64,000 bases of DNA. It comes from Blastococcus aggregatus. GTDB lineage: Bacteria; Actinomycetota; Actinomycetes; Mycobacteriales; Geodermatophilaceae. Shown here piece by piece: positions 28,189 through 40,561 of the stretch (position 1 is its first letter; each line of letters begins with the position of its first letter). The notes beneath the pieces are model-generated. The model was not told the DNA's origin, searched no databases, and worked only from the letters and a program-made list of their open reading frames with translations. A program made the translations under genes and the position numbers. The stretch lies in the NCBI RefSeq assembly GCF_900221005.1, contig NZ_OBQI01000002.1:682001-746000 (forward strand), given 5' to 3'.

Positions 28189-29003
28189 GGCCGGTCACCG
28201 CCCGCCGGGCCCTCGAGCGGGGCGGGGTCGAGCGTGCCGAGCGCGGCATCGGGCGAGCCGAGCTGCCCCCGGCCGGTCGGGCGGGCCATCTCGTCGATCT
28301 CCTGGGGCTCGATGCCGGTCGCGTAGCTCTCGGGCGAGGGGCTGCCGTCGGGCAGCAGCGCCGGTGCGGCGACGGAGTTGGCCCGGGCGTAGACGCCGGG
28401 GCCGGGCAGCGTCTGCGGCCGCTCGGTGAGGAACCGGGCCCGGGAGAGCTCCTTCTGCGTGCGGCGGCTGCCGGGCTCGCGCTCGATGTGCGCCAGCACC
28501 ATCGCCCCCAGCGCCGCGGTGATCAGCAGCGCGCTGGTGACCTCGAAGGCGAGCAGGTAGTCGGTGAACAGCGACTCCGCGATCGCCGGGATGTTGCCCT
28601 CGGGCTGCGCGTCGGCCAGGCCGGTGACGACGAGCCCCTCGGTCGCCCGCGCGATGCCCGCGCCGACCATGCCGGCGAAGCCGATGCCCAGCACCGTGGC
28701 CGCCACCCGCTGCCCGCGCAACGTCTCCACCACGGAGTCCGACGAGTCACGGCCGACCATCATCAGCACGAACAGGAACAGGATCATGATCGCGCCGGTG
28801 TAGACGATGATCTGCACCGCGCCGAGGAACGGCGCCTCCTGGATCACGTAGAAGACGCCCAGCGCGAGCATGGTGTTGACCAGCCAGAGCGCGGAGTGGA
28901 CGGCGTTGCGGCTGAAGACCATCCCCAGCGCGCCGGCCAGCGCGACCGGGCCGAGGATCCAGAAGGCGACCGTCTCCCCCGTGCCGATGACGACGTCGTT
29001 CAC
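28185..29003 (-). CDS. nuoJ: NADH-quinone oxidoreductase subunit J
   Basis: A five-helix membrane subunit. [16 protein letters not shown] and [20 protein letters not shown] (the pi-bulge helix region) are family motifs. The 272-residue product is longer than E. coli NuoJ (184) because of a polar C-terminal tail of about 90 residues. GTG start at 29003 overlaps the nuoI stop (GTGA). Confidence 0.94.
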   Translation of the reverse strand: MNDVVIGTGETVAFWILGPVALAGALGMVFSRNAVHSALWLVNTMLALGVFYVIQEAPFLGAVQIIVYTGAIMILFLFVLMMVGRDSSDSVVETLRGQRVAATVLGIGFAGMVGAGIARATEGLVVTGLADAQPEGNIPAIAESLFTDYLLAFEVTSALLITAALGAMVLAHIEREPGSRRTQKELSRARFLTERPQTLPGPGVYARANSVAAPALLPDGSPSPESYATGIEPQEIDEMARPTGRGQLGSPDAALGTLDPAPLEGPAGGDRP

Positions 29004-29638
29004 GCCTGCTCCCCGACGACGGCCTCGGACGGCGACCCGGGTTGCGGGACCCGCAGGTAGTAGTCCTTCTCGTCGTCCCCCAGCCGCATGGGGTGCGGCG
29101 GCTGCTCCATGCCGGGCAGCAGCGGCGCCATGAGCTGCTCCTTGGTGTAGATCAGGTCCTGGCGGTTGTCGTCGGCGAGCTCGAAGTCGTTGCTCATCGT
29201 CAGCGAGCGGGTGGGGCAGGCCTCGATGCACAGCCCGCAGAAGATGCAGCGCAGGTAGTTGATCTGGTAGACCGCGCCGTACCGCTCCCCCGGGGAGAAG
29301 CGGGCCTCCTCGGTGTTGTCGCCGCCCTCGACGTAGATCGCGTCGGCCGGGCAGGCCCAGGCGCACAGCTCGCACCCGACGCACTTCTCCAGCCCGTCGG
29401 GGTGCCGGTTGAGCACGTGCCGGCCGTGGTAGCGCGGCTTGGTCACCTTGGGCTCGAACGGGTACTGCTCGGTGGTCACCTTGCGGAACATCTGGGCGAA
29501 GGTGACCCCGAAACCCTGGACGGGCGCCGGGATCAGGCTGTCGCGGACGGCCGGCGGGGCCAAGTGGGCGGTCGAGGGCCGGTCCACCTCACCGCCGCGA
29601 CGCGTCGCCGGCGTGCGGTCGGGCCGCTCATCGGACAT
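29000..29638 (-). CDS. nuoI: NADH-quinone oxidoreductase subunit I (2x[4Fe-4S])
   Basis: The electron-transfer subunit carrying clusters N6a and N6b. Both ferredoxin motifs are complete: [12 protein letters not shown] and [12 protein letters not shown]. Upstream [17 protein letters not shown] is the amphipathic attachment region. The 212 residues include ~40 extra N-terminal residues relative to E. coli. It overlaps the nuoH end by 11 bases. Confidence 0.96.
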   Translation of the reverse strand: MSDERPDRTPATRRGGEVDRPSTAHLAPPAVRDSLIPAPVQGFGVTFAQMFRKVTTEQYPFEPKVTKPRYHGRHVLNRHPDGLEKCVGCELCAWACPADAIYVEGGDNTEEARFSPGERYGAVYQINYLRCIFCGLCIEACPTRSLTMSNDFELADDNRQDLIYTKEQLMAPLLPGMEQPPHPMRLGDDEKDYYLRVPQPGSPSEAVVGEQA

Positions 29639-31121
29639 CGGGGCTGTCCTCCTCGACAGTGGTGGTGCCGCGCCGGCCGGTGCCGACGACGGCGGCGCCG
29701 TCCCCGGTGGCGGACTGGTGCCGCAGCCGGGGCGACGGCGGCACCTTCAGGTCCATCGGCGGGATGGGGAACCCGCCCTCGGAGCGGGTCGGGCCGCCGG
29801 TGGGGCGGCGCTGGGCGCCGCCGACCGGGGGCAGCACGTCGGGCTCGGGGTCGACGGCGTGCACGCCGCCGGAGGCGGCGTCGGCAGCCATCAGCCGGGT
29901 GTCGCGGTTGGCCGCGCGGCTGGCGATCAGCAGGCCGGCGAGCACCAGCAGCGCGGCCGGGACACCGACGAAGAGGGTGACCTCGCCGGTGGAGAGGTCG
30001 GTCTCGCGGGAGACGGTGCGCATGGTGGCCACGACGAGGATCCACAGCAGCGCGGTCGGGACCAGCACCTTCCAGCCGAAGCGCATGAACTGGTCGTAGC
30101 GCAGCCGCGGCAGGGTGCCGCGCAGCCAGATGAAGACGAACAGCGCGAGGACGACCTTGCCGAAGAACCACAGCATCGGCCACCAGCCGGTGTTCGCGCC
30201 GTCCCACAGCGACAGCGGCCAGGGCGCCCGCCAGCCGCCGAGGAACAGCGTCGCGGCCAGGGCGGAGACGGTGACCATGTTGATGTACTCGGCGAGGAAG
30301 AACAGCGCGAACTTCAGCGACGAGTACTCGGTGTGGAAGCCGCCGACCAGCTCGCTCTCGGCCTCGGGGAGGTCGAAGGGCGCGCGGTTGGTCTCCCCCA
30401 CGACGGCGACCGCGTAGATGATGAAGGAGACCGGCAGCAGGACGGCGTACCAGCTCGGGCCGGTGAACTCCCAGCCGAAGAAGGACACCTGGTTGCCGTC
30501 GGCCTGGGCGGCGACGATCTCCGAGGTGGACATCGACCCGGCGTAGAGGAACACCGCCACGATCGACAGGCCCATGGCGATCTCGTAGCTGACCATCTGC
30601 GCGGCGCTGCGCAGCGAGCCCAGCAGCGGGTAGGTCGAGCCCGACGCCCAGCCGCCGAGCACGATCCCGTAGATGCCCATGGCGGAGCAGGCCAGGACGA
30701 TCAGCACGCCGATGGGGGCGTCGGTGAGCTGCAGCGGGGTGCGCTCGCCGAAGATGCTGACCGTCGGGCCCATCGGGATGACGGAGAACGCCAGGAACGC
30801 CGGGACGGTGGCCAGGACCGGGGCCAGGAAGTAGACCGGCTTGTCGGCGAGCGCCGGCATGATGTCTTCCTTGAACGCCAGCTTCAGCCCGTCCGCGAGG
30901 CTCTGCAGGTAGCCACGCGGGCCCACCCGGTTGGGGCCGATCCGCTGCTGCATGCGGGCGACGACCTTGCGCTCGAAGACGATGGCGAACAGCGTCATGA
31001 GCACGAGGACCACGAAGACGCCGAGGACCTTGATCAGCACGATCCACCAGACGTCCTGCCCGAAGTCCTCCAGGGTCGGCTGGTCCGGCGACGCGAGGAG
31101 GGACGGCGCCAGCAGGTTCAC
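29628..31121 (-). CDS. nuoH: NADH-quinone oxidoreductase subunit H
   Basis: The membrane subunit that forms the quinone chamber with NuoB/NuoD. Motifs: [67 protein letters not shown]. Eight helices are followed by a Pro/Gly-rich C-terminal tail of about 90 residues (from ~residue 405) not present in E. coli. The ATG overlaps the nuoG stop. Confidence 0.96.
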   Translation of the reverse strand: MNLLAPSLLASPDQPTLEDFGQDVWWIVLIKVLGVFVVLVLMTLFAIVFERKVVARMQQRIGPNRVGPRGYLQSLADGLKLAFKEDIMPALADKPVYFLAPVLATVPAFLAFSVIPMGPTVSIFGERTPLQLTDAPIGVLIVLACSAMGIYGIVLGGWASGSTYPLLGSLRSAAQMVSYEIAMGLSIVAVFLYAGSMSTSEIVAAQADGNQVSFFGWEFTGPSWYAVLLPVSFIIYAVAVVGETNRAPFDLPEAESELVGGFHTEYSSLKFALFFLAEYINMVTVSALAATLFLGGWRAPWPLSLWDGANTGWWPMLWFFGKVVLALFVFIWLRGTLPRLRYDQFMRFGWKVLVPTALLWILVVATMRTVSRETDLSTGEVTLFVGVPAALLVLAGLLIASRAANRDTRLMAADAASGGVHAVDPEPDVLPPVGGAQRRPTGGPTRSEGGFPIPPMDLKVPPSPRLRHQSATGDGAAVVGTGRRGTTTVEEDSPDVR

Positions 31122-33601
31122 GCGGCACCCCCGGTGGCGGCGGTGGCCGACAGCCGCACGACGGCGCCCGGACCGGCGCCCAGGTCGGTGCGCACCTCGC
31201 TGCCCGGCGACCGCATCGGCAGCCAGACCACGTGGTCGGGCATCGGCGTCACGGCCAGCGGCAGGCTCACCGAACCGTTCGGCCCGGTCACCGTGACCAG
31301 CTCGTTCTCGGCCACACCCAGCCGGGCCGCTGCCTCGGGGGCGAGCCGGACGACCGGCCGGCGGGCGGTGCCCGAGAGCTCCTGCTCGTCCCGTTGCAGG
31401 GTGCCGGCGTCGATCAGCTGCCGCCAGCTGGCCAGCAGCGCCTCGTCGGCGCGCAGGGACGGTGCACCGGCGGGGGCGACGTCCGGGGCTGCGACGTCAC
31501 CGGCGGCACGGGCGGTGCCCAGCGCGGCCAGCTCTGCGCGGGCGGCCTCCGGCGTCGGCAGGCGCAGGTCGACGTCCATCAGGTCGGCCAGGCCGTGCAG
31601 CACGCGGCCGTCGGTCAGCCGCCCGGTGTCGTGCAGCGTGGCGTCGAAGGACCGCACCCGGCCCTCCCAGTCGAGGTAGCTGCCGGCCTTCTCCGACGCC
31701 GCGGCCACCGGCAGGACGACGTCGGCCCACTCGGTCACCGCGGTCGGGAACATCTCCAGGCTGACGACGAAGCGGGCTTCGGCGAGCGCGGCCTCGGCCA
31801 GCACGGGGTCGGGCAGGTCGGCGGGGTCGACGCCGCCGACGAGCAGCCCGGCCAGCCGCCCGTCGCGCGCGGCGGTGAGGATGCCGGTGGTGTCCAGGCC
31901 CGGGACCGCCGGGATGCCCGCCTCCTCGATCCCCCAGCGGGCGGCGACCTCGGCGCGGGCGGCCGGGTCGGCGACGACGCGTCCACCCGGCAGCAGGCCG
32001 GGCAGGGCGCCGGCCTCGACGGCACCGCGCTCGCCGGCGCGGCGGGGCACCCAGGCGATCCGCGCGCCGGTGGCCCGCGCGAGTTCGAGCAGGGCGGTGA
32101 ACGCGCCGGGCACCTCGGCCAGCCGCTCGCCCGCGAGGACGACGGCGCCGGGCTGCCGGAGCGCGTCGACCGCGGGGCCGCCCCAGGTGCCGGCGGCCAG
32201 CGCGTGCAGCGACCGGGCCTCCGCGCCGGGCAGCGTGGTGAGCACCGTGGCCTGCAGCTTCTGCGCGGCCCTGGTCGGGAAGGGGGCGAGGTCGAAGACC
32301 TGCGTCCGCTTGGTGCGCACCGCCTTGCGCAGCCGCAGGAAGACGATCGGCGACTCCTCCTCCGGCTCGAGGCCGGCGAGCAGCACGACCGGCGCCGCAC
32401 CGAGCTCGTCGTAGGTCACCCCACCCCGGCCGGGGCCGGTGCCGGCGACCGACCCGGCCAGGAACGCCAGCTCCTCCGGGGAGTGCGCGCGGGCGCGGGC
32501 GTCGACGTCGTTGGTGCCCAGGGCCACGCGGGCGAACTTGGCGTAGGCGTAGGCGTCCTCGACGGTCAGCCGGCCACCGGGCAGCACGCCGACCCCACCG
32601 GCCTCGCGCGCGGCGGCCAGGCCGGCGGCCGCGGCCGCCCAGGCCTCGGGCCAGGACGCCGGCTGGAGCGTCCCGTCGGCGTCGCGCACCAGGGGCGTGG
32701 TCAGCCGCTCGTTGGACGTCACGTACCGGAACGCGTAGCGGCCCTTGTCGCAGGTCCACTCCTCGTTCACCGCGGGGTCCTCGCCGGCCTGGCGGCGGGT
32801 GACCTTGCCGCGCCGGTAGTCGGTGCGCATCGCGCAGCCCGAGGCGCAGTGCTCGCAGACGCTGTCCTCGCTGCGCAGGTCGAACGGGCGGGCGCGGAAC
32901 CGGTACTGCGTGCTGGTCAGGGCCCCGACCGGGCAGATCTGCGTGGTGTTGCCCGAGAAGTAGGACTCGAACGGCTCGTCCTCGTAGATCGCCACCTGCT
33001 CCAGCGCCCCGCGCTCGAACAGCTCGATGAACGGGTCGCCGGCCACCTGCTGGGAGAACCGCGTGCAGCGGGCGCAGAGCACGCAGCGCTCGCGGTCGAG
33101 CAGGATCTCGGTGCTGATCGCCAGCGGCTTGGGGTACGTGCGCTTCTCGTCGACGAACCGGCTCTCGGTGCGGCCGTGGCCCATCGCCTGGTTCTGCAGC
33201 GGGCACTCGCCGCCCTTGTCGCAGGTCGGGCAGTCCAGCGGGTGGTTGATCAGCAGCAGCTCCATCGTGCCCTGCTGCGCCTTGTCGGCCACCGGGCTGG
33301 AGAGCTGGGTGCGCACGGCCATGCCCTCGGTGACCGGCATGGTGCAGGAGGCGACCGGCTTGCGCTGGCCCTCGACCTCGACCAGGCACTGCCGGCAGGC
33401 GCCGACCGGCTCCAGCAGCGGGTGGTCGCAGAACCGCGGGATGAAGACGCCGACCTGCTCGGCCGCCCGGATGATCAGGGTGTCCTTGGGCACGGCGACG
33501 TCGAAGCCGTCGATCGTGCAGTGGACGGCGTCCGGCGGCGTGTGCGGGCCGGGGGCGCCCGGCGGGACGGCCGGCGCCGGGGTGGGGTTCGTCAGTGTCA
33601 T
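31118..33601 (-). CDS. nuoG: NADH-quinone oxidoreductase subunit G
   Basis: The 827-residue peripheral-arm subunit. The N-terminal [2Fe-2S] ferredoxin domain has [16 protein letters not shown]; a His/Cys cluster motif follows ([16 protein letters not shown]), then [10 protein letters not shown], and a molybdopterin-like domain begins with [19 protein letters not shown], which preserves the extra N7-type cysteines. The C-terminal ~130 residues are molybdopterin dinucleotide-like. ATG at 33601 overlaps the nuoF stop as ATGA. Confidence 0.96.
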   Translation of the reverse strand: MTLTNPTPAPAVPPGAPGPHTPPDAVHCTIDGFDVAVPKDTLIIRAAEQVGVFIPRFCDHPLLEPVGACRQCLVEVEGQRKPVASCTMPVTEGMAVRTQLSSPVADKAQQGTMELLLINHPLDCPTCDKGGECPLQNQAMGHGRTESRFVDEKRTYPKPLAISTEILLDRERCVLCARCTRFSQQVAGDPFIELFERGALEQVAIYEDEPFESYFSGNTTQICPVGALTSTQYRFRARPFDLRSEDSVCEHCASGCAMRTDYRRGKVTRRQAGEDPAVNEEWTCDKGRYAFRYVTSNERLTTPLVRDADGTLQPASWPEAWAAAAAGLAAAREAGGVGVLPGGRLTVEDAYAYAKFARVALGTNDVDARARAHSPEELAFLAGSVAGTGPGRGGVTYDELGAAPVVLLAGLEPEEESPIVFLRLRKAVRTKRTQVFDLAPFPTRAAQKLQATVLTTLPGAEARSLHALAAGTWGGPAVDALRQPGAVVLAGERLAEVPGAFTALLELARATGARIAWVPRRAGERGAVEAGALPGLLPGGRVVADPAARAEVAARWGIEEAGIPAVPGLDTTGILTAARDGRLAGLLVGGVDPADLPDPVLAEAALAEARFVVSLEMFPTAVTEWADVVLPVAAASEKAGSYLDWEGRVRSFDATLHDTGRLTDGRVLHGLADLMDVDLRLPTPEAARAELAALGTARAAGDVAAPDVAPAGAPSLRADEALLASWRQLIDAGTLQRDEQELSGTARRPVVRLAPEAAARLGVAENELVTVTGPNGSVSLPLAVTPMPDHVVWLPMRSPGSEVRTDLGAGPGAVVRLSATAATGGAA

Positions 33602-34926
33602 GACGCGGCTCCGACCGGCTCGAGGCGGAGGCTGCGGCCCAGCCGGGCCTGCTCCTCCGGGGGCAGCAGGGCGACGTAGTCGTCCTTGAAGTACTTCAGC
33701 GAGCTGGAGATGCAGCTGGTCGCGCCGTCCCCGAGGGCGCAGAACGAGCGGCCCAGGATGTTGTCGCAGGTGTCGAGGAGCACGTCGAGGTCCTGCGCGG
33801 TGCCGCGGCCGTGCGCGATGCGGTCCAGGATCTGCACCAGCCAGTAGGTGCCCTCCCGGCAGGGCGTGCACTTGCCGCAGCTCTCGTGCGCGTAGAACTC
33901 GGTGAACCGCAGCGTGGCCTCGACGATGGAGTCGGTCTCGTCGAAGACCATCAGCGCGGTGGTCCCGAGCATGGAGCCCGCCGCCGCGACCGAGTCGAAG
34001 TCCAGCGGCACGTCGAGGTGCTCCGGGGTGAAGTACGGCGTCGAGGAGCCGCCCGGCGTCCAGAACTTGAGCTCGTGCCCGGGGCGCACGCCGCCGGCCA
34101 TCTCCAGCAGCTCGCGCATCGTCGTCCCCATGGGGGCCTCGTACTGCCCGGGACGGACGACGCGGCCCGAGAGCGAGTAGATCTTCGGCCCGGGCGACTT
34201 CTCGGGGCCGAAGGCCTTGAACCACTCCGCTCCGCCGCGGACGACGAACGGCACGCTGGCCAGAGTCTCTACGTTGTTGATCACCGTCGGGGCGCCGTAC
34301 AGGCCGGCGACCGCGGGGAACGGCGGCTTGAGTCGGGGCTGGCCGCGGTAGCCCTCGAGGGAGTCCAGCAGCGCCGTCTCCTCGCCGCAGATGTAGGCGC
34401 CCGCACCGGCGTGCACCACGAGCTCGAGGTCGTAGCCCGAGCCGAGGATGTCGGTGCCGAGGTAGCCGGCGGCGTAGGCCTCCTCGACGGCGGCGACCAG
34501 CCGGCGGTGGGCGTGCACGGCCTCGCCGCGGACGTAGATGACGGCGAACGCCGAGCGGATCGCGTAGGCGGAGATGATCACGCCCTCGATCAGCGAGTGC
34601 GGGTCGGCCATCATCAGCGGCAGGTCCTTGCAGGTGCCCGGCTCGCCCTCGTCGGCGTTGACCACCAGGTACTTGGGCATGGCGGCCGGACCGGTCGGGG
34701 TCTCCCCGGGCTTGGGCTGCGGGATGAAGCTCCACTTCATCCCGGTCGGGAAGCCGGCGCCGCCGCGGCCGCGCAGGCCCGAGTCCTTGACCATCGTGAC
34801 CAGGTCACCGGGGGTCATCGCCAGAGCCGTCCGCAGGGCGGTGTAGCCCTCCATCGACTCGTAGGTCGACAGCCGCCAGGACTTGTCGGCACCCCAGCGG
34901 GTGGTGAGGACGGGAGTCAGGGGCAT
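33598..34926 (-). CDS. nuoF: NADH-quinone oxidoreductase subunit F (NADH/FMN)
   Basis: The NADH dehydrogenase subunit with FMN and cluster N3. [18 protein letters not shown] is the FMN/NADH glycine-rich region, [13 protein letters not shown] follows, and [12 protein letters not shown] with the later [14 protein letters not shown] gives the [4Fe-4S] ligands. 442 residues is normal length. It starts three bases after the nuoE stop. Confidence 0.97.
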   Translation of the reverse strand: MPLTPVLTTRWGADKSWRLSTYESMEGYTALRTALAMTPGDLVTMVKDSGLRGRGGAGFPTGMKWSFIPQPKPGETPTGPAAMPKYLVVNADEGEPGTCKDLPLMMADPHSLIEGVIISAYAIRSAFAVIYVRGEAVHAHRRLVAAVEEAYAAGYLGTDILGSGYDLELVVHAGAGAYICGEETALLDSLEGYRGQPRLKPPFPAVAGLYGAPTVINNVETLASVPFVVRGGAEWFKAFGPEKSPGPKIYSLSGRVVRPGQYEAPMGTTMRELLEMAGGVRPGHELKFWTPGGSSTPYFTPEHLDVPLDFDSVAAAGSMLGTTALMVFDETDSIVEATLRFTEFYAHESCGKCTPCREGTYWLVQILDRIAHGRGTAQDLDVLLDTCDNILGRSFCALGDGATSCISSSLKYFKDDYVALLPPEEQARLGRSLRLEPVGAAS

Positions 34927-34929
34927 CGG

Positions 34930-35849
34930 TCAGGCCTTCCCGGGACCTTGGCCGGACGTGCCCGGCTCGGTTCCTGCAGGTGTGTCGGTGCCGCCGTTCC
35001 TGTCGGCCAGCGACCGGCCGGAGGGCTCGGGTGCGCCGCGCTGCGCGGACTCGACGCCCGCGGCCTCGGCCGCGGGGTCCGGGGACGACGAGGGCTTCGA
35101 GCGCGGCATCTCCGGTGCGGACTCGCCGCGCTCCGCGGCCAGCCGCAGCCCGACCAGCGTCGGCCCCAGCGCGCCCGGCGCGTCGATCGCCGCCTGCGCG
35201 GCGGCGACGTCGTCGTACTGCGAGAAGCCGGCCAGCTGGCGGGAGATCCCACGGAAGTCGGTGAGCGGGGCGCCGCGGGTGGGCGGTGGCTTCTCCCCGC
35301 GACGCAGGGCGGCGACGAGCTCGCGGGCGCTGTCGACGTCCTGCTGGTCGTAGAACTCGTAGTCCACGGTGACCACCGGCGCGTAGTCGCAGGCCGCCAG
35401 GCACTCGGCGTGCTCGAGGGTGATCGAGCCGTCGGCGGCGGTCTCGTCGTGGTGCACGCCGAGGTCGGCGGAGAGCGCGTCCATGATCCGCTGGCCGCCG
35501 AGCACGCTGCACAGCGTGTTGGTGCAGACGCTCACCAGGTGCCGGCCCGTGGGGCGGCGCTTGTACATCGTGTAGAACGTCGCGACCGCGCCGACCTCGG
35601 CCTTGGTCAGGCCCAGCTCCTCCGCGCACAGCGCCACGCCCTCGGGCGAGACGTAGCCCTGGTAGCTCTGCACCAGGTGCAGCATCGGCAGCAGGGCCGA
35701 CCGCGCCTTCGGGTAGCGGGCGATGATCTGCCGCGCCTCGAGGCGGGCCTGCTCCGTCAACGGCGGCAGGTCCGGCGACGCCGGCTGGACGGGGCTCGAG
35801 TCGAGCCCGGTGACGGCGGTGCCCTCGGCGGATCCGGGAAGTGCACTCA

Positions 35850-35850
<1 letters not shown>
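34930..35850 (-). CDS. nuoE: NADH-quinone oxidoreductase subunit E ([2Fe-2S])
   Basis: Thioredoxin-fold subunit carrying cluster N1a. Cysteine ligands are visible in VCTNTLCSVLGG and AECLAACDYAP. The core ends near residue 185. About 120 extra C-terminal residues are low-complexity (Ala/Pro/Ser/Gly rich) and lack any motif I recognise, giving 306 residues versus 166 in E. coli. ATG at 35850 shares a base with the nuoD stop. Confidence 0.94.
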
Positions 35851-37178
<1,328 letters not shown>

Positions 37179-37191
37179 CGGTACGCCCCGA

Positions 37192-37932
37192 TCATCGGTA
37201 GGCCCGTCGCGTGTCCGGCGGCGGGATCGTCGCGCCGTGGTACTCCACCGGGACGCCGCCGAGCGGGTAGTCCTTGCGCTGCGGGTGCCCGTCCCAGTCG
37301 TCGGGCATGAGGATCCGGGTGAGCGCGGGGTGTCCGTCGAAGACGATCCCGAACATGTCGAAGGTCTCCCGCTCGTGCCAGTCCGCCGTCGGGTAGATCC
37401 CGGTGACGGACGGGACGTGCGGATCCTCGGCGGTGACCGCCAGCTCGAGCCGGATCCGCCGCCGGTAGGTCATGGACGTCAGGTGCAGGACGACGTGCAG
37501 CCGGGGGCGGGTCGCCCCGGCCGCCGGGCCACCGCTGTCGAGGTAGTCGACGCCGGAGACGCTGCTGCACAGCTCGAAGCGCAGCGCCTCGTCGTCGCGC
37601 AGCGCCTGCGCGAGCGTCAGCAGGTGCTCGCGGGCGACGAAGTAGGTGATCTCACCGCGGTCGACGAGCACCCGCAGCACCGCGGCGTCGTAGGTGGCCT
37701 GCCCGACGGCGTCGATCAGGGCGTCGGTGACCTCGTCGAACCAGCCGCCGTAGGGCCGCTCCGTGGAGTGCAGCGCGACCGCGCCGCCGGGCTCGACGCG
37801 CACGAGCCCGCCGAAGCCGGAGGTGTCGCCGCTGCCGCTGACCCCGAACGCGCCCTTGCGAAAGCCGCCCGAGGGCGCGGTCGCGTCGTCGAAGCCGGCC
37901 TCGCCGTCGCCCGGCACGATCTCGCCCGTCAT
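37192..37932 (-). CDS. nuoC: NADH-quinone oxidoreductase subunit C (30-kDa)
   Basis: 246-residue connecting subunit, separate from Nuo[21 protein letters not shown] and [19 protein letters not shown] are the family signature. The first ~50 residues are a Gly-rich extension. ATG at 37932 overlaps the nuoB stop (ATGA). Confidence 0.96.
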   Translation of the reverse strand: MTGEIVPGDGEAGFDDATAPSGGFRKGAFGVSGSGDTSGFGGLVRVEPGGAVALHSTERPYGGWFDEVTDALIDAVGQATYDAAVLRVLVDRGEITYFVAREHLLTLAQALRDDEALRFELCSSVSGVDYLDSGGPAAGATRPRLHVVLHLTSMTYRRRIRLELAVTAEDPHVPSVTGIYPTADWHERETFDMFGIVFDGHPALTRILMPDDWDGHPQRKDYPLGGVPVEYHGATIPPPDTRRAYR

Positions 37933-38621
37933 CGCCAGGCCTTCCCCTGGCCGGACGGACGCTCGTCGGGGAGCAGCACGGCGTTGCCGTTGCGCTGCTC
38001 GATGGCGAACTGCCCGGCGCGGCCCTCCGCCGCGGCCGCCTCGTAGGCGCGGCGGGCGACCTTGTCGACCCGCACGGTCGAGGGCATCTCGACGTGGAGG
38101 TCCTTCGCCGTGCCGTCCGCGCGGGCCTCCGCGAGCTCGCGGGCGCGCTTGGGCCCCAGCGGCTCGTTCATGATCTTGTGGTGCAGCTTGAGGATCGCGT
38201 CGGTGAGCATCTCCGGCCGGGGCGGGCAGCCCGGCAGGTACATGTCCACCGGGACGATGTGGTCCACGCCCTGGACGACGGCGTAGTTGTTGAACATGCC
38301 GCCCGAGCTGGCGCAGACCCCCATGGCGAGCACCCAGCGCGGCTCGGGCATCTGGTCGTAGATCTGCCGCAGGACCGGCGCCATCTTCTGGCTGACGCGG
38401 CCGGCGACGATCATCAGGTCCGCCTGCCGCGGTGAGGCGCGGAAGACCTCCATGCCGAAGCGAGCGAGGTCGTAGCGCCCGGCGCCGGTCGCCATCATCT
38501 CGATCGCGCAGCACGCCAGGCCGAACGTCGCCGGCCACAGCGACGACTTGCGCGTCCAGTTGACGAGCTTCTCCACGCTGGTCAGCAGCACGCCGCTGGG
38601 CAGCTTCTCCTCGAGACCCAT
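37929..38621 (-). CDS. nuoB: NADH-quinone oxidoreductase subunit B (cluster N2)
   Basis: Carries the terminal [4Fe-4S] cluster N2 that reduces quinone. [16 protein letters not shown] gives the tandem cysteines, [15 protein letters not shown] and [12 protein letters not shown] the other two. 230 residues, with a charged C-terminal extension of ~50 residues. Confidence 0.97.
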   Translation of the reverse strand: MGLEEKLPSGVLLTSVEKLVNWTRKSSLWPATFGLACCAIEMMATGAGRYDLARFGMEVFRASPRQADLMIVAGRVSQKMAPVLRQIYDQMPEPRWVLAMGVCASSGGMFNNYAVVQGVDHIVPVDMYLPGCPPRPEMLTDAILKLHHKIMNEPLGPKRARELAEARADGTAKDLHVEMPSTVRVDKVARRAYEAAAAEGRAGQFAIEQRNGNAVLLPDERPSGQGKAWR

Positions 38622-38643
38622 GACTAGATCGCCCGTCCCATGT

Positions 38644-39006
38644 TCAGTCCCACTCCAGTCCGCCGCGGCGCCACACGTAGGCGTAGGCGATGAAGACCGT
38701 GACGATGAAGACGACCATCTCGACCAGGCCGAAGACGCCGAGCGCCTCGTTGTGCACGGCCCACGGGTAGAGGAAGACGATCTCGATGTCGAAGATGATG
38801 AACAACATCGCGGTCAGGTAGTACTTCACCGGGAACCGGCCGCCGGTCAGCGGCTGGTCGACCGGCTCGATCCCGCACTCGTAGGCGTCGAACTTCGCGC
38901 GGTTGAACCGGCGCGGGCCCACGTACGGCGCGACCGCGACCGAGCCCAGTGCGAACACCGCGGCCAGCGCGAAGAGCCCCAGGATCGGGACATAGGTCGA
39001 CAGCAT
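38644..39006 (-). CDS. nuoA: NADH-quinone oxidoreductase subunit A
   Basis: First gene of the complex I set, a three-helix subunit of 120 residues. [16 protein letters not shown] holds the loop cysteine of the quinone-site switch, and [24 protein letters not shown] the conserved acidic helix. I chose ATG 39006 over GTG 39015 because AGGGTGG lies at ribosome-binding distance and TAGGGT is a good leaderless -10. Confidence 0.96.
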   Translation of the reverse strand: MLSTYVPILGLFALAAVFALGSVAVAPYVGPRRFNRAKFDAYECGIEPVDQPLTGGRFPVKYYLTAMLFIIFDIEIVFLYPWAVHNEALGVFGLVEMVVFIVTVFIAYAYVWRRGGLEWD

Positions 39007-39013
39007 CAGCACC

Positions 39014-39019
39014 ACCCTA
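39014..39019 (-). promoter_or_regulatory. Candidate -10 element upstream of nuoA
   Basis: TAGGGT (consensus TAnnnT) ends seven bases before the nuoA ATG, suitable for a leaderless transcript. The overlapping AGGGTGG could instead be a ribosome-binding site; the two readings cannot be separated by eye. If a promoter, nuo can be expressed apart from menJ. Confidence 0.35.
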
Positions 39020-39105
39020 GAGTGAGGTCGATCACGTTCTGCGCTGATCCGGAACGCACTGTTGCCGTGTCGACCCGGAGCGCCATCGTCGTCGTCGCGT
39101 CCATG

Positions 39106-40374
39106 TCAGACCGCCGGTGCCAGCCGGGTGAGGACGGCGACGGCGCGGTCCACCGCGTCCCCGTCCCGACCGTCGGTCAGGTTGCCCATGAGTCGCATCG
39201 CGGCGGCGACCAGCGCGGGGCGCCTGAGGCCGTGCGCGGCGGTGAAGCGGACGACGTCCGGGCGGGCGAGCAACGCGAGGAAGCCCATGCCGAGCCGGTG
39301 GTGCCGGCCGTAGGCCGCACGCAGCCGCGTCGGGTAGCCCCGCAGCACCGCCTCGCGGGCCGGGCCCTCGGGCCGGGCGAGCGCCCGGGCGGCGGTGTCT
39401 CCGGCCATGCGGCCGGTCTCCATCGCGTAGCTGATCCCCTCGCCGTTGAACGGGTTGACCGTGCCGGCGGCGTCACCGGCCAGCAGCAGCCCGCGGGTGT
39501 AGGCGGGGCCCCGATTGAGGGCCATCGGCAGGCCGGCGCCGCGCAGGGGCGTGACCGCGTCGTCCTCGCCGAGCCCGTCCGCCTCGGGGAAGGTGTCCAG
39601 CCAGCCGCGGAGGACGGCGCGGTGGTCGGCGCCGGTGCCCCGCCGGGTGTCGAGCAGGCCGAAGCCGACGTTGGCCGTCCCGTCACCCATGCCGAAGATC
39701 CAGCCGTAGCCGGGCATCGAGTCCCGGGACGGCCCGGCGGAGGTGAGGTCGAAGGAGATGTCGAGGTACTCGTCGGCCGCCCGGCGCGAGCGCACGTAGC
39801 GGCGGACGGCGACGCCGAGCGGCCGGTCCTCGCGGCGCACCAGGCCCAGCGACTTGGCCAGCCGGCCCGACAGGCCCTCGGCGGAGACGACCAGTGGGGC
39901 GCGCCAGGCCTGCGGCTCCTTCCCCGGCCCCGTGGCGTGCACGCCCGTGACGCGTCCCGCCTCGTCGAGCAGCGGCTCGGTGACGGTGATCCCCGTGTGC
40001 ACGCGCGCACCGGCCGCCTCCGCGTGCGCGGCGAGCCGGGCGTCCAGCTCGCTGCGCCGCAGGACGAGGGAGAAGTCGGGCCAGTGCTGCAGTCGCGGCC
40101 AGTCGACCTCGGTGACGACGCCGCCGCCGTGCACCCGCAGCCCCTTGTGCCGCACCCAGCCGGCCGCGGGCGACAGGTCCAGGCCCATGTCCTGCAGCAC
40201 CTTGACGCCTCGGGGGGTGAGCCCGTCGCCGCAGACCTTCTCGCGCGGGAAGGCCGCCTTCTCCAGGACGACGACGTCGCGCCCGGCCTGGCGCAGCTCC
40301 CAGGCCGCCGCGGACCCGGCCGGACCCGCGCCGACGACGATGACGTCGGCGCTTCGGTCGGTCGTCCCTGGCAC
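39106..40374 (-). CDS. menJ: Geranylgeranyl-reductase-family FAD protein (MenJ-like menaquinone reductase)
   Basis: A 422-residue flavoprotein that saturates isoprenoid double bonds. The N-terminal Rossmann motif is DVIVVGAGPAGSAAAWELR; EKVCGDGLTPRGV, GYGWIFGMGDGTANVGFG and [19 protein letters not shown] are typical of the digeranylgeranyl-reductase family. In mycobacteria MenJ reduces one double bond of the menaquinone side chain and its gene neighbours menG, a polyprenyl synthase and htpX, all present in this window. Substrate assignment is by context. GTG start at 40374; 100 bases ahead of nuoA and probably heading that operon. Confidence 0.85.
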   Translation of the reverse strand: MPGTTDRSADVIVVGAGPAGSAAAWELRQAGRDVVVLEKAAFPREKVCGDGLTPRGVKVLQDMGLDLSPAAGWVRHKGLRVHGGGVVTEVDWPRLQHWPDFSLVLRRSELDARLAAHAEAAGARVHTGITVTEPLLDEAGRVTGVHATGPGKEPQAWRAPLVVSAEGLSGRLAKSLGLVRREDRPLGVAVRRYVRSRRAADEYLDISFDLTSAGPSRDSMPGYGWIFGMGDGTANVGFGLLDTRRGTGADHRAVLRGWLDTFPEADGLGEDDAVTPLRGAGLPMALNRGPAYTRGLLLAGDAAGTVNPFNGEGISYAMETGRMAGDTAARALARPEGPAREAVLRGYPTRLRAAYGRHHRLGMGFLALLARPDVVRFTAAHGLRRPALVAAAMRLMGNLTDGRDGDAVDRAVAVLTRLAPAV

Positions 40375-40398
40375 GGCGGGCTGGTCCTCTCGTCCCGG

Positions 40399-40422
40399 AC
40401 TTTGTGAATTGCTTCACAAAGT
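40399..40422. promoter_or_regulatory. Rex/Crp-type perfect palindrome upstream of menJ
   Basis: ACTTTGTGAA-TTGC-TTCACAAAGT: perfect 10-bp arms. The core TTGTGAA-N4-TTCACAA is the exact consensus of the NADH-sensing repressor Rex. It also fits TGTGA-N6-TCACA, the Crp consensus. It lies 25-48 bases before the menJ start, where a repressor would block transcription into menJ and nuo. Confidence 0.75.
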
Positions 40423-40446
40423 GGCTCGGCTCCCACTCTAGGCGGC

Positions 40447-40494
40447 ACTGTGACGAAGACGACAGCACCCCCAGGAAGAGGGATGCGTCACAGT
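40447..40494. promoter_or_regulatory. Second inverted repeat in the menJ upstream region
   Basis: ACTGTGACG (40447-40455) is mirrored perfectly by CGTCACAGT (40486-40494) across 30 bases. It lies between the 3' end of the DUF222 gene and the Rex-like site. It could be a weak terminator stem or spaced half-sites of a Crp-like factor. Confidence 0.35.
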
Positions 40495-40561
40495 TCGGTC
40501 GCGGCCGTCCCGAGCGGCTCGCGGGGCCTGCCAGGGCAGGTCGCCGCGAGGCCGTCCGGCG

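Noticed and set aside
31118..34735. 1205-residue nuoF-nuoG fusion frame
   Set aside because: The upstream part is an out-of-frame reading of nuoF; nuoG begins at ATG 33601 with ATGA overlap.
39014..39105. A second Rex site directly upstream of nuoA
   Set aside because: The spacer contains only a GATCACGTTC-like stretch, which does not fit TTGTGAA-N4-TTCACAA.
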